Origin: Saccharothrix deserti
GTDB taxonomy: Bacteria > Actinomycetota > Actinomycetes > Mycobacteriales > Pseudonocardiaceae
Length of the DNA stretch: 64,000 nucleotides
Assembly (NCBI RefSeq): GCF_009769385.1
Contig: NZ_ML775960.1
Span: 238,732 to 302,731 of the forward strand
Direction: 5' to 3'
Positions 42,786 to 51,638 of the stretch are shown piece by piece (within the stretch, counting starts at the first letter, position 1; each line of letters opens with the position of its first letter). The notes below the pieces were generated by a model. That model was given only the letters and a program-made list of their open reading frames with translations. It ran no database searches and was not told the DNA's origin. A program made the translations under genes and the position numbers.

Positions 42786-43100
42786 ATGACCGATCCCAAC
42801 GGCAAGGGCGGCGTCAAGACGCTGGGCGTCCGACTCCCAGGCGAACTGCACGCCCAGTTCGCACTGGTGGCCCAGCTCGATGACCTGAACCTGGGTGACG
42901 CCGTGGTGCGGGCCGTCGAGCAGTACGTCGCGTTCAAGCGGTCGGAGCCGGACTTCGCCGCCAGGGCGGCCTCAGCGCTTGAGGAGATCGAGCGCGAGGC
43001 TGCTTCTCGGCGATCGGCAATCCAGGGCTTGTTCGGTGACACCCAACCAGAAGTTAAGCCCAGCAGCGCCCGAGGCCGCAAGGGCGGCACGGAGGGCTGA
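42786..43100 (+). CDS. Ribbon-helix-helix-like DNA-binding protein
   Basis: ATG 42786 with GGAAGGAGATCG RBS. VKTLGVRLPGELHAQFALVA, LDDLNLGDAVVRAVEQYVAF reads like an Arc/MetJ ribbon-helix-helix core, here followed by a basic helical tail and Ser/Lys-rich end. Such proteins are relaxosome accessory or regulatory factors on mobile elements. 104 residues. Confidence 0.6.
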   Translation: MTDPNGKGGVKTLGVRLPGELHAQFALVAQLDDLNLGDAVVRAVEQYVAFKRSEPDFAARAASALEEIEREAASRRSAIQGLFGDTQPEVKPSSARGRKGGTEG

Positions 43101-43130
43101 GCATCGCTCTGCCGCTCCACCTCAAACCGG

Positions 43131-43162
43131 CGACAGGCAGCAGTCATAACTGCTGCCTGTCG
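43131..43162 (+). terminator. Terminator of the transfer operon
   Basis: CGACAGGCAGCAGT (43131-43144) and ACTGCTGCCTGTCG (43149-43162) form a perfect 14-bp stem with loop CATA, 30 bases after the RHH gene. Confidence 0.8.
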
Positions 43163-43286
43163 CCCTACAACTAGATCACCGACTGTAGAAACAACAGCAC
43201 TTCAAAGAGAGGACAGGATTACCTCTCTTGGCACTTCCAACCGAAATTGAGAAAATCCAATTGGAGGAATTTGGAGGAATAGCCAC

Positions 43287-45311
43287 ATGGACAATAGACA
43301 GCACTTTACAGACGACAACGAAAATTTTGATAACCAGTGGGAGCGATCGCCCGCGACGGAAGCAAGGCTAGCTGACAACGATCGATGGAATGACGCTCGA
43401 CATGAGAAGATCCTCAAGCTTCGCGCCAGACAAGTCCCTGAACAGCATGAAGCAACGACACCTCCGTCCGCTCGCATGGCAGCAGTTGCCGAACGGCTCC
43501 CTCGTGCCGCACGTCGAGCACTGAAGCAGCAGCAACGAAGCTCTCCCATTGCATTTACCTACCTGCGGGTTAGCACGAAAGAGCAGGCTAGGCGAGGCGG
43601 TAACGCCGAGGGCTACTCCATCCCCGCACAACGTGATGGCTGCCGCTTGAAGGCCGAGCAGATGGGCGTGACGATCGCTGGTGAGTACATAGATGCTGGT
43701 GACTCAGCCCGCTCCGCCGACCGGGACGACCTCCAGCGGATGCTCAGGGACATCAAGACCGTCAAGCCCGACTACGTCATCATCCACAAGATCGACCGGC
43801 TTGCCCGTAACCGGGAAGACGACATCGCGATCAACTTGCTGCTACGGCGACATGGCGTACAGCTCGTCTCCTGCATGGAGAACATCGACGACACACCGAG
43901 TGGCAAGCTGCTCTACGGTCTCATGGCCGAAATCGCCCAGTTCTACTCGAGCAACCTGGCACAGGAGGTCATGAAGGGGCTGCTCGCCAAGGCCGAAGAG
44001 GGTGGGACGCCCTACCGAGCACCACTTGGCTACCTGAACCGTCGGGAGATCAGCCACGGTGTCGAACGGGCGTGGGTAGAACTGGACCCCGAACGCCATG
44101 AAGTCATCCGCTGGTGCTTCGAGCAGTACGCAACCGGGGAGTGGACGGTGGCTGACTTGACGTTGGCGGCTCAGACTAAAGGGTTGACCAGCCGTCCCAC
44201 GGCGACCAAGCCAGCCATACCGATCGCCCTGACCACCATGCACCACACGCTGCAGAACCCGTACTACATGGGCATCGTGCCCTACCGGGGCATCCACTAC
44301 GAGGGCAAGCACACTCCGCTGGTCGAGCCTGAGGTCTGGCTGGCCGTGCAGGACATCCTCGCCAGCCGCACCAACGGCGGGGAGAAGGACCGCAAGCACC
44401 CGCACTACCTGCGCGGCAGCATCTACTGCTCAGCCTGTGGTGGCCGCCTCGTCTACTCCCAAAACAAGGGCAACGGCGGCATCTACGAGTACTACTTCTG
44501 CGTCAAGAAGAAGACCAAGGCGAACAACTGCACCCGCCGGGCCATGCGGGTCGGGCGCATCGAAGACGCGTTGATCAACTTCTATACGCACTTCAGTATC
44601 GGGCTGGAGGTCGTCGACCTCCTACGGACGTCCGTAGCGAGCGAACTGGCCGCCCGAGCCGCAGATGCCGAGCGGGGCACTCGCCGAGCCCGGAAGCGCA
44701 AAGCTCAGCTTGAGTCGGAGCGCCACAAGCTCCTCCAAGCCCACTACGCCGGAGCCATCCCGCAGGACCTACTGGCCAGCGAGATGCAGCGCTTCACCCG
44801 CGAGCTAGCCGAGGCAGACAGCGAACTGACTACGGCCCGCGGTAGCGAGGTGGGGGTACTGGAAACGCTTGAGGCTGCGCTTCGGGTGGCCGAACGCATC
44901 CAGCGCGGCTATCTGGAGGCACCGGACCAGACCAGGCGGCAGATCAACCAGGGCTTCTTCAAGAAGCTGTTCATCGGTGAGGACGGCTCGGTCGAACGTG
45001 CTGAGTTGAACGAGCCGTTCGCCAGCCTCAACCGTGCAGCCGAGCACGCCGCGCGCATGGTGGCCGGGCGAGACATGCCCGAAGTGGCCGCCGGGGAGGT
45101 CGTAGACGCCGCAGAGGACGAGCGGGAGATCGCGCTACCCGACCAGCGGGCGACCCCGACGGACGTCTTCAAGGCCACGTTCAGAAACGGCACTACGGTG
45201 ACGGAAAGTAAAAACGAAACCACGCACCGTGAGATTTTCTCGGTGCGTGGTTTGAATGAGGTCTACGTGGTGGGCGCGGCAGGATTCGAACCTGCGACCG
45301 CTCGGGTGTAA
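43287..45311 (+). CDS. Large serine recombinase (integrase); reading frame ends inside tRNA-Val
   Basis: A 674-residue frame. An N-terminal extension of about 85 residues precedes the catalytic domain (TYLRVSTKEQ, serine near residue 96; YVIIHKIDRLARN). After it come the recombinase domain (GLLAKAEEGGTPYRAPLGYL), a zinc ribbon (IYCSACGGRLVYSQ with later cysteines), and a coiled coil (ERGTRRARKRKAQLESERHK). It should integrate and excise the island. ATG 43287 has a duplicated GGAGGAAT RBS. The frame passes through the hairpin at 45217-45253 and its last residues (GAAGFEPATARV) are simply the tRNA-Val gene read in this frame, so the native C-terminus probably differs in the excised form. Confidence 0.88.
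   Translation: MDNRQHFTDDNENFDNQWERSPATEARLADNDRWNDARHEKILKLRARQVPEQHEATTPPSARMAAVAERLPRAARRALKQQQRSSPIAFTYLRVSTKEQARRGGNAEGYSIPAQRDGCRLKAEQMGVTIAGEYIDAGDSARSADRDDLQRMLRDIKTVKPDYVIIHKIDRLARNREDDIAINLLLRRHGVQLVSCMENIDDTPSGKLLYGLMAEIAQFYSSNLAQEVMKGLLAKAEEGGTPYRAPLGYLNRREISHGVERAWVELDPERHEVIRWCFEQYATGEWTVADLTLAAQTKGLTSRPTATKPAIPIALTTMHHTLQNPYYMGIVPYRGIHYEGKHTPLVEPEVWLAVQDILASRTNGGEKDRKHPHYLRGSIYCSACGGRLVYSQNKGNGGIYEYYFCVKKKTKANNCTRRAMRVGRIEDALINFYTHFSIGLEVVDLLRTSVASELAARAADAERGTRRARKRKAQLESERHKLLQAHYAGAIPQDLLASEMQRFTRELAEADSELTTARGSEVGVLETLEAALRVAERIQRGYLEAPDQTRRQINQGFFKKLFIGEDGSVERAELNEPFASLNRAAEHAARMVAGRDMPEVAAGEVVDAAEDEREIALPDQRATPTDVFKATFRNGTTVTESKNETTHREIFSVRGLNEVYVVGAAGFEPATARV
45217..45253 (-). 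terminator. Terminator of tRNA-Val, inside the integrase frame
   Basis: AAACCACGCACCG (45217-45229) and CGGTGCGTGGTTT (45241-45253) make a perfect 13-bp stem. Read on the minus strand it is followed by CGTTTTTAC, so it ends tRNA-Val transcription 15 bases beyond the CCA. Confidence 0.8.
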
Positions 45312-45342
45312 ACCGAGTGCTCTTCCGCTGAGCTACGCGCCC
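45268..45342 (-). tRNA. tRNA-Val, anticodon UAC
   Basis: On the minus strand GGGCGCG (45342-45336) begins the acceptor stem, TAGCTCAGCGGAAGAGC is the D arm, CTCGGTTTACACCCGAG the anticodon arm with TAC, and GGTTCGAATCC the T arm, ending CGCGCCC A CCA with encoded CCA (45270-45268). All arms pair. It is the integration end of the island, its 3' side facing the element. Confidence 0.96.
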
Positions 45343-45375
45343 CCGAAGCGCCGGCGGACCGGCGCCGGGAAGGTA

Positions 45376-45834
45376 TCAGGCCAGTGCTGCCACGGCCTTC
45401 TTCCACGCCTCCTGGTCGCGGGGCTCGCCAGGGGCGTTCACCTCGGCGTACCGGATCACACCGGAGGTGTCGATCAGGAACGTGCCGCGGTTGGCCAGGC
45501 CCGCCTTCTCGTTGAACACGCCGTAGGCCTGCGCCACCTCCCCGTGCGGCCAGAAGTCCGACAGCAGCGGGAACTGGTAGCCCTGTTCCGCGGCCCACGC
45601 CTTCAGGCTGAACGGCGTGTCCACGGACACGCCGACGACCTGCACGTTCTCGTCCTCGTACACGGCCAGTTCGTCCCGCACCTGGCACAGCTCGCCGGTG
45701 CAGATCCCGCTGAACGCGAACGGGTAGAACACCAGCAGCACGTTGCGCTCCCCGCGGAACGAGGACAGCGTCACCGGCTGCTTGTTGTAGTCGTTGAGCG
45801 TGAAGTCCGGGGCCTCCGCACCAACCTGAACCAT
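45376..45834 (-). CDS. AhpE-type peroxiredoxin
   Basis: ATG 45834 is chosen because of GGAGGGTTGC just upstream; an in-frame ATG 12 bases earlier is less well placed. The 152-residue protein has FYPFAFSGICTGELCQVRDE with the peroxidatic Cys-containing PxxxxxC region, and VQVVGVSVDTPFSLKAWAAE. It resembles one-cysteine AhpE enzymes that reduce peroxides and are recycled by small thiols such as mycothiol. A second cysteine five residues later (GICTGELC) is also present. It is the first host gene beyond the tRNA. Confidence 0.9.
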   Translation of the reverse strand: MVQVGAEAPDFTLNDYNKQPVTLSSFRGERNVLLVFYPFAFSGICTGELCQVRDELAVYEDENVQVVGVSVDTPFSLKAWAAEQGYQFPLLSDFWPHGEVAQAYGVFNEKAGLANRGTFLIDTSGVIRYAEVNAPGEPRDQEAWKKAVAALA

Positions 45835-45862
45835 GCAACCCTCCACAGCGCAACCCGAAGAA

Positions 45863-45888
45863 CGGGCTCCACCCGATCGGGGAGCCCG
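45863..45888 (-). terminator. Hairpin between DUF3052 and peroxiredoxin genes
   Basis: CGGGCTCC (45863-45870) pairs with GGAGCCCG (45881-45888). On the minus strand it lies after the DUF3052 gene and before the peroxiredoxin start. A separating terminator is likely, though no U-run is seen. Confidence 0.55.
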
Positions 45889-45982
45889 CCGTCGAGCCTA
45901 GGGCAACGACCGTGCGCGCCTCGTCCTGGCCGGCGCCTCGTCGTGGCTCAGCGCTTCATCCGGGCTTGGCGCTCGTCTCGGC

Positions 45983-46414
45983 TCAGCGCTTCGTCTTGGC
46001 CGACTTCGGCGAGACGAGCCTGGTCGCCGACCAGTCACCACTCACCGTGATGTTGGAGGTCTGGGCGAGCCCGGCGGTGGACACGGCCTCGGCGATGTCA
46101 CTCGGCTCGACGTGACCGGTCCGCCCCGTCTTGGGCGTCAACACCCAGATCACGCCGTCGTCGGCCAGTGACGTGGTGGCGTTGATCAGGGCGTCGGCGA
46201 GGTCGCCGTCGTCGTCGCGCCACCACAGCAGGACAACTTCCATCACCTCGTCGGAGTCCTCATCGAGCAGATCACCGCCCACCCGCTCCTCGATCGCGGC
46301 GCGCAGGTCGTCGTCGACGTCCTCGTCCCAGCCGATCTCCTGGACCACGCTGCCCGGTTCGATCCCGAGCCTGTCGGCGACACCGATCTTGCCGGCGTCT
46401 TCCGCGGCGACCAC
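45983..46414 (-). CDS. DUF3052-family protein
   Basis: GTG 46414 is favoured over the GTG at 46423 by RBS spacing (GAGGAG). The acidic product ([59 protein letters not shown]) matches DUF3052, conserved next to aceE in actinobacteria including mycobacteria. It is divergent from aceE here. Function is unknown; a regulatory or ligand-binding role is sometimes suggested from neighbourhood only. Confidence 0.82.
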   Translation of the reverse strand: MVAAEDAGKIGVADRLGIEPGSVVQEIGWDEDVDDDLRAAIEERVGGDLLDEDSDEVMEVVLLWWRDDDGDLADALINATTSLADDGVIWVLTPKTGRTGHVEPSDIAEAVSTAGLAQTSNITVSGDWSATRLVSPKSAKTKR

Positions 46415-46707
46415 GGCTTCCACTCCTCCAAGTACACAAGAGCGGCAGCCGGGTACGACTGCCGCGATGTCACTACCAGTCGCGGCTAGCGAACACTGTC
46501 AGCCCCGCCACGCGCAACCGTAAGGGCCAAGACACGCCGCATCGGGTACCCCCGGATGCAGTCCCCCGACCGGATGAGGCACGCTCTACATACCTCCTAT
46601 TCGCGCGCGCGAGGGACACGATCCAGAACTACTCACCGGTAGCGGTGACGGGAGAGTGTCCGTCCGGCAACGATGGGAGTCAGAAGACCCCGGAACGAGG
46701 AGATCCC

Positions 46708-49458
46708 TTGGCCCCGCAGAACACCCCCGAGCGGGTACGCGTCATCCGTGACGGTCTGGCCGCCCACCTCCCCGACATCGACCCGGAGGAGACCGCGGAG
46801 TGGCTGGAGTCGTTCGACGCCGCGCTCAAGGGCGGCGGGCAGCAGCGCGCCCGCTACCTGATGCTGCGGCTGCTCGAGCGGGCCAGGGAGAGCCACGTCG
46901 GCGTCCCGTCGTTGACCAGCACGGACTACGTCAACACCATCCCCACCGAACGGGAGCCGTGGTTCCCCGGTGACGAGGAGGTGGAGCGCCGCTACCGGGC
47001 CTGGATCCGGTGGAACGCGGCGATGACGGTGCACCGCGCGCAGCGCCCCGGCGTCGGCGTCGGCGGTCACATCTCGACCTACGCGTCCTCGGCGAGCCTG
47101 TACGAGGTCGGCTTCAACCACTTCTTCCGGGGCAAGGACCACCCCGGCGGCGGTGACCACGTGTTCATCCAGGGGCACGCCTCCCCCGGCGTGTACGCCC
47201 GCGCGTTCCTGGAGGGCCGGCTGTCCGCCGAGCAGTTGGACGGCTTCCGCCAGGAGTACTCGCACGCCGGACCGGGTGGCGGCATCCCGTCGTACCCGCA
47301 CCCGCGGCTGATGCCGGACTTCTGGGAGTTCCCGACCGTCTCCATGGGCCTCGGCCCGATGAACGCGATCTACCAGGCGCGGTTCAACCGCTACCTGCGC
47401 GACCGCGGCATCAAGGACACGTCCGACCAGCACGTCTGGGCGTTCCTCGGCGACGGCGAGATGGACGAGCCGGAATCGCGCGGCCTGCTCCAGGTCGCGG
47501 CGAACGAGCAGCTGGACAACCTGACCTTCGTGGTCAACTGCAACCTCCAGCGCCTCGACGGCCCGGTGCGCGGCAACGGCAAGATCATCCAGGAGCTGGA
47601 GGCGTTCTTCCGCGGTGCGGGCTGGAACGTCATCAAGGTCATCTGGGGCCGTGAGTGGGACTCCCTGCTGCACGCCGATCGCGACGGCGCGCTGGTGAAC
47701 CTGATGAACACCACGCCGGACGGCGACTACCAGACGTACAAGGCCAACGACGGCGCCTATGTCAAGGAGCACTTCTTCGGGCGCGACCCGCGCACGAAGG
47801 ACCTGGTGTCGCACATGTCCGACGACGAGGTGTGGAACCTCAAGCGCGGCGGCCACGACTACCGCAAGGTCTACGCGGCGTACAAGGCGGCGGTGGAGCA
47901 CCACGGCCAGCCGACGGTCATCCTGGCCAAGACCATCAAGGGCTACGGCCTCGGCCCGCACTTCGCGGCGCGCAACGCCACGCACCAGATGAAGAAGTTC
48001 ACCCTGGAAGACCTGAAGCTCCTCCGCGACAACCTGCGCATCCCGATCGAGGACAAGGACCTCGACCCGTACCTGCCGCCGTACTTCCACCCCGGCCAGG
48101 ACTCCCCGGAGATCCAGTACCTGCTGGAGCGGCGCAAGCAGCTCGGCGGTTTCGTGCCGGAGCGGCGGACCAAGTCCAAGGCGCTGGTGCTGCCGGGCGA
48201 CAAGGTCTACGAGGTGATCCGCAAGGGCTCGGGCAAGCAGGAGGTCGCCACCACGATGGCGTTCGTCCGGCTGGTCCGGGACCTGGCCAAGGACCCGGAG
48301 ATCGGCGGCCGGATCGTGCCGATCATCCCGGACGAGGCGCGCACGTTCGGCATGGACTCGATGTTCCCGGCGCAGAAGATCTACAACCCGAACGGGCAGA
48401 TGTACACCTCCGTGGACGCCCAGCTCATGCTGGCGTACAAGGAGAGCGAGCAGGGGCAGATCCTGCACGAGGGCATCAACGAGGCGGGCTCGACGTCGTC
48501 GTTCACCGCCGCCGGCACGTCGTACTCGACGCACGGCGAGCCGATGATCCCGATCTACATCTTCTACTCGATGTTCGGGTTCCAGCGCACCGGCGACGGC
48601 CTGTGGGCGGCGGCGGACCAGATGGCGCGCGGTTTCGTGCTGGGCGCCACGGCGGGCCGGACCACACTGACGGGTGAAGGTCTCCAGCACGCGGACGGGC
48701 ACTCGCTGCTGCTGGCGCACACCAACCCCGCGGTGGTGGCGTACGACCCGGCGTGGTCGTTCGAGGTGGCGCACATCGTCAAGGACGGTCTGCGGCGGAT
48801 GTACGGCGAGAACGCCGAGAACATCTTCTACTACATGACCGTCTACAACGAGCCGTACCAGCAGCCGGCCGAGCCGGAGGGCCTGGACGTCGAAGGCCTG
48901 CTCAAGGGCCTGTACCGGTACCAGGTGGCGCCGGCGCAGAGCGGTCCGCGGGCGCAGTTGCTGGCCTCCGGCGTGGGCATGCCGTGGGCGATCAAGGCGC
49001 AGCGGCTGCTGGCCGAGGAGTGGGGCGTGCAGGCCGACGTGTGGTCGGCGACGTCGTACTCGGAGCTGCGGCGCGAGGCGGTCGAGGTCGACCGGCACAA
49101 CCTGCTGCACCCCGACCAGGAGCCGCGCGTGCCGTACGTCACGCAGGTGCTGGCGGACGCGGCCGGTCCGGTGGTGGCGGTGTCCGACTGGATGCGCGCG
49201 GTGCCGGACCTGATCCGGCCGTACGTGCCGACGGACATGACCACGCTGGGCACCGACGGGTTCGGTTTCTCCGACACCCGCCCGGCGGCGCGGCGGCACT
49301 TCCTGGTCGACGCCGAGTCGGTCGTGGTGGCCACCCTCGCCGCGTTGGCCAAGCGCGGTGAGATCCAGCAGTCGCTGGTCGTGCAGGCGGCCCGGAAGTA
49401 CCGGATCGACGACGTGAGCGCGGCGGGCCCGTCCACCTCGGACGCCGGCCTGGCCTGA
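46708..49458 (+). CDS. aceE: Pyruvate dehydrogenase E1, homodimeric type
   Basis: AceE decarboxylates pyruvate with thiamine diphosphate and passes acetyl to the E2 lipoyl group. TTG 46708 is chosen because ACGAGGAGATCCC lies upstream and [19 protein letters not shown] is the usual start; ATG 46645 is less likely. The 916-residue length is typical. Motifs: [35 protein letters not shown] (ThDP/Mg), [33 protein letters not shown]. The lipoylated E2 partner (sucB region) is encoded about 45 kb away in this window. It is divergent from DUF3052. Confidence 0.96.
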   Translation: MAPQNTPERVRVIRDGLAAHLPDIDPEETAEWLESFDAALKGGGQQRARYLMLRLLERARESHVGVPSLTSTDYVNTIPTEREPWFPGDEEVERRYRAWIRWNAAMTVHRAQRPGVGVGGHISTYASSASLYEVGFNHFFRGKDHPGGGDHVFIQGHASPGVYARAFLEGRLSAEQLDGFRQEYSHAGPGGGIPSYPHPRLMPDFWEFPTVSMGLGPMNAIYQARFNRYLRDRGIKDTSDQHVWAFLGDGEMDEPESRGLLQVAANEQLDNLTFVVNCNLQRLDGPVRGNGKIIQELEAFFRGAGWNVIKVIWGREWDSLLHADRDGALVNLMNTTPDGDYQTYKANDGAYVKEHFFGRDPRTKDLVSHMSDDEVWNLKRGGHDYRKVYAAYKAAVEHHGQPTVILAKTIKGYGLGPHFAARNATHQMKKFTLEDLKLLRDNLRIPIEDKDLDPYLPPYFHPGQDSPEIQYLLERRKQLGGFVPERRTKSKALVLPGDKVYEVIRKGSGKQEVATTMAFVRLVRDLAKDPEIGGRIVPIIPDEARTFGMDSMFPAQKIYNPNGQMYTSVDAQLMLAYKESEQGQILHEGINEAGSTSSFTAAGTSYSTHGEPMIPIYIFYSMFGFQRTGDGLWAAADQMARGFVLGATAGRTTLTGEGLQHADGHSLLLAHTNPAVVAYDPAWSFEVAHIVKDGLRRMYGENAENIFYYMTVYNEPYQQPAEPEGLDVEGLLKGLYRYQVAPAQSGPRAQLLASGVGMPWAIKAQRLLAEEWGVQADVWSATSYSELRREAVEVDRHNLLHPDQEPRVPYVTQVLADAAGPVVAVSDWMRAVPDLIRPYVPTDMTTLGTDGFGFSDTRPAARRHFLVDAESVVVATLAALAKRGEIQQSLVVQAARKYRIDDVSAAGPSTSDAGLA

Positions 49459-49465
49459 TCGACGC

Positions 49466-49510
49466 ACGACCCGGGGGCGGTTCCGCTTGGCGGAGCCGCC
49501 CCCGGGTCGT
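49466..49510 (+). terminator. Terminator after aceE
   Basis: ACGACCCGGGGGCGG (49466-49480) and CCGCCCCCGGGTCGT (49496-49510) form a perfect 15-bp stem, 8 bases after the aceE stop. Confidence 0.85.
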
Positions 49511-49618
49511 TTCCGCAGTAGTGCGGTCCACCTGCGCGGATATCGACTTCGACCGTGCCGGTTGTGATCCACCCCATAGACTCGGGCGCACAGATCCAGC
49601 GTTCCGACGAGGGGCCGG

Positions 49619-51637
49619 ATGGGGACGCCACCGCAGCACGCGTTGCACCGCACGGTCGTGGTCGTCGACGTGTCCGCGTTCGGCCAACGCCACCGCGGTC
49701 CCCAGGAGGAGATCCGGCGCGGGCTCTACACGGCGTTGGAGAGCGCTTTCGAGGACTGCGGTCTGGACTGGTCGGCGACGCACCACGAGGACCGGGGCGA
49801 CGGCGTGTTCGTGCTCGTGCCGCCCGACGTGCCCAAGAGCCGGGTGGTCGGCGGTCTGCCGCACGCCCTGCTGGGTGAGCTCCGCCGGTACAACGCGACC
49901 CGCAACGAGGACGCCCGCATCCGGCTGCGGATGGCGATCACGGCGGGCGAGGTGCAGCACGACGAGCACGGCGCGGTCGGCGACGAGGTGATCCTGGCGT
50001 TCCGGCTCCTCGACGCGAAGCCGCTGCGGGACGCGCTGGTGTCCCACCCGAACGCGTTGTTCGCGCTGATCGTCTCGCAGCGGTTCTACGAGGACGTGAT
50101 CCGGCCGGACCCGGCGATGGACCCGGACTCGTTCCGCCGGGTCGACGTGGACGTCAAGGAGGTCCGCGGGCACGCCTGGCTGCACGTGCCGAACGGCGGC
50201 GCGCCCGCGATCAGCCGCCGGCCGACCCGACACCGCAAGACGCGCCGGAAGCGCGTGCAGCCGCGCCCGGCGGCTGCCCTGCTGGCCGTGCCGCTGGTGT
50301 TCGTCGCCCTCACCAACGGTGCGGGCGCCGCGCCGCCCGCCGTGCCGCCCTGCCCTCCCCCGGTCCAGCTGAACGTCCTGGTGTCGGCCGAGAAGGAGGG
50401 CGTCGTGCGCCGGCTCGCGCTGGAGTTCGAGGACGACTCGCGCGCGCAGCACCCGTTGGGCTGCAAGGTGCTCAACACGCTGGTGTTCCCCGGACCGTCC
50501 GCCGAGGCGGCGGCGGAGGCGCTGGGCCGGGGCTGGCAGTCGGGTGACCTGACGGCGGTGGGCGCCGAGCCGCACGTCTGGCTGCCGGACTCCACCGCCG
50601 AGGTCCGGGCCGTCGAGAGGGCGTTGCGCGACCGCACCGACGTGCGGCTGCACCTCCGGGCGGGGGTGGCGGTGTCGCCGGTGGTGCTGGGCGCGTCGGA
50701 GGAGTCGGCCGGGCGGATCGCGGAACCGGGCGGCGACGTCGACTGGCGGAACGTTCCGCGACTGGCCGAGGTGGACACGTCGTCGGGGGTCGGGGTGGTC
50801 GCGGCCATCGCGTTGGCACAGGCCGCGTTGGGTGGGCTGGACTTCGACGCGCCCGGCGCGCCGCGCTCGCTGCACGAGATCACCAGCCGCACGACCGCCG
50901 ACGAGCCGTGCGTGGGCGACGTGGCGCTGGTCGGGTCGGAGAAGACCGTGGCGGACACGAAGAGGTGCCGCGTGCTGTACCCGCAGGACGGCGCGCTGGT
51001 GCTGGACCACCCGTTCGTGGAGGTGGAGCGGACGACCCGGCCGAACAAGCGGCGGCTGGCGATCGTGAACCGGTTCCTGGACCACCTGCTGTCGGCGTCC
51101 GCCCAGGAGGAGTTCAAGCGGGAGGGCTTCCGGGACGTGCACTGGAACGTCGACCCCGGGCCGGGTGTCCGGCTCGGCCGGCCGCCGGTCCTGCGGCTGG
51201 AGCCGGACGTGACGGCCGTGCGCGAGGCGTGGGAAATGGCGGCCCGGGGGCGGGTGATCGCGATTGCCGGTGACGGCTCGGCCGGCGCGAACCTGTTCGC
51301 GGACGAGGTGCGGCGGTTGATCGGGCCGCGTGACGAGGTGATCGACCTGGCTTTGTCCGAGGGCGTGGTCGAGGCGGGCGTCGAGGGCGGCGCGAACGTC
51401 GTGGTGCTGGTGTCCACGGCGCCGATCACACCGATCGCGCCCGGCGTCAGCGGTCCGGTCCGGGTGATGGCCGTGGGGTTCGCGAACGGGGCGTGCGCGC
51501 CCTCAACGGCCCTCTACGCCGCCGCGACCGCCCACAGCGGACCTTGCCGCGAGATCGGCGGCACGAACGGCTCCGGGGCATCTGAGGGCCAGGAAGGCGC
51601 TCTGGACGACGTAGCGCGCGCAGCATGGGGAAGGTGA
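49619..51637 (+). CDS. Cyclase-like domain fused to TM and extracytoplasmic solute-binding domain
   Basis: A 672-residue membrane protein. Residues 10-190 resemble a class III nucleotide cyclase fold: VVVVDVSAFGQ (D17) and HEDRGDGVFVLVP (D61) fit the two metal-binding aspartates. A basic segment and TM (AAALLAVPLVFVALTNGAG, about 217-236) follow, then a large outside region (LNVLVSAEKEGVVRRLALEF, SSGVGVVAAIALAQAALGG, RNVPRLAEVDTSSG) resembling a solute-binding protein, and a last alpha/beta domain. Whether the cyclase domain is active is unclear. A second solute-binding lipoprotein starts 2 bases later, so they form a coupled pair. Confidence 0.65.
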   Translation: MGTPPQHALHRTVVVVDVSAFGQRHRGPQEEIRRGLYTALESAFEDCGLDWSATHHEDRGDGVFVLVPPDVPKSRVVGGLPHALLGELRRYNATRNEDARIRLRMAITAGEVQHDEHGAVGDEVILAFRLLDAKPLRDALVSHPNALFALIVSQRFYEDVIRPDPAMDPDSFRRVDVDVKEVRGHAWLHVPNGGAPAISRRPTRHRKTRRKRVQPRPAAALLAVPLVFVALTNGAGAAPPAVPPCPPPVQLNVLVSAEKEGVVRRLALEFEDDSRAQHPLGCKVLNTLVFPGPSAEAAAEALGRGWQSGDLTAVGAEPHVWLPDSTAEVRAVERALRDRTDVRLHLRAGVAVSPVVLGASEESAGRIAEPGGDVDWRNVPRLAEVDTSSGVGVVAAIALAQAALGGLDFDAPGAPRSLHEITSRTTADEPCVGDVALVGSEKTVADTKRCRVLYPQDGALVLDHPFVEVERTTRPNKRRLAIVNRFLDHLLSASAQEEFKREGFRDVHWNVDPGPGVRLGRPPVLRLEPDVTAVREAWEMAARGRVIAIAGDGSAGANLFADEVRRLIGPRDEVIDLALSEGVVEAGVEGGANVVVLVSTAPITPIAPGVSGPVRVMAVGFANGACAPSTALYAAATAHSGPCREIGGTNGSGASEGQEGALDDVARAAWGR

Positions 51638-51638
51638 C

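Noticed and set aside
45256..46050. Frame beginning WWARQDSNLRPLGCKPSAL over the tRNA
   Set aside because: This is the well-known translation of a tRNA gene, continued antisense over the peroxiredoxin gene.
46633..49653. Very long minus-strand frame (about 1000 codons) across aceE
   Set aside because: Composition is Arg/His/Val repetitive and it mirrors the aceE codons; high-GC shadow frame with no motif.
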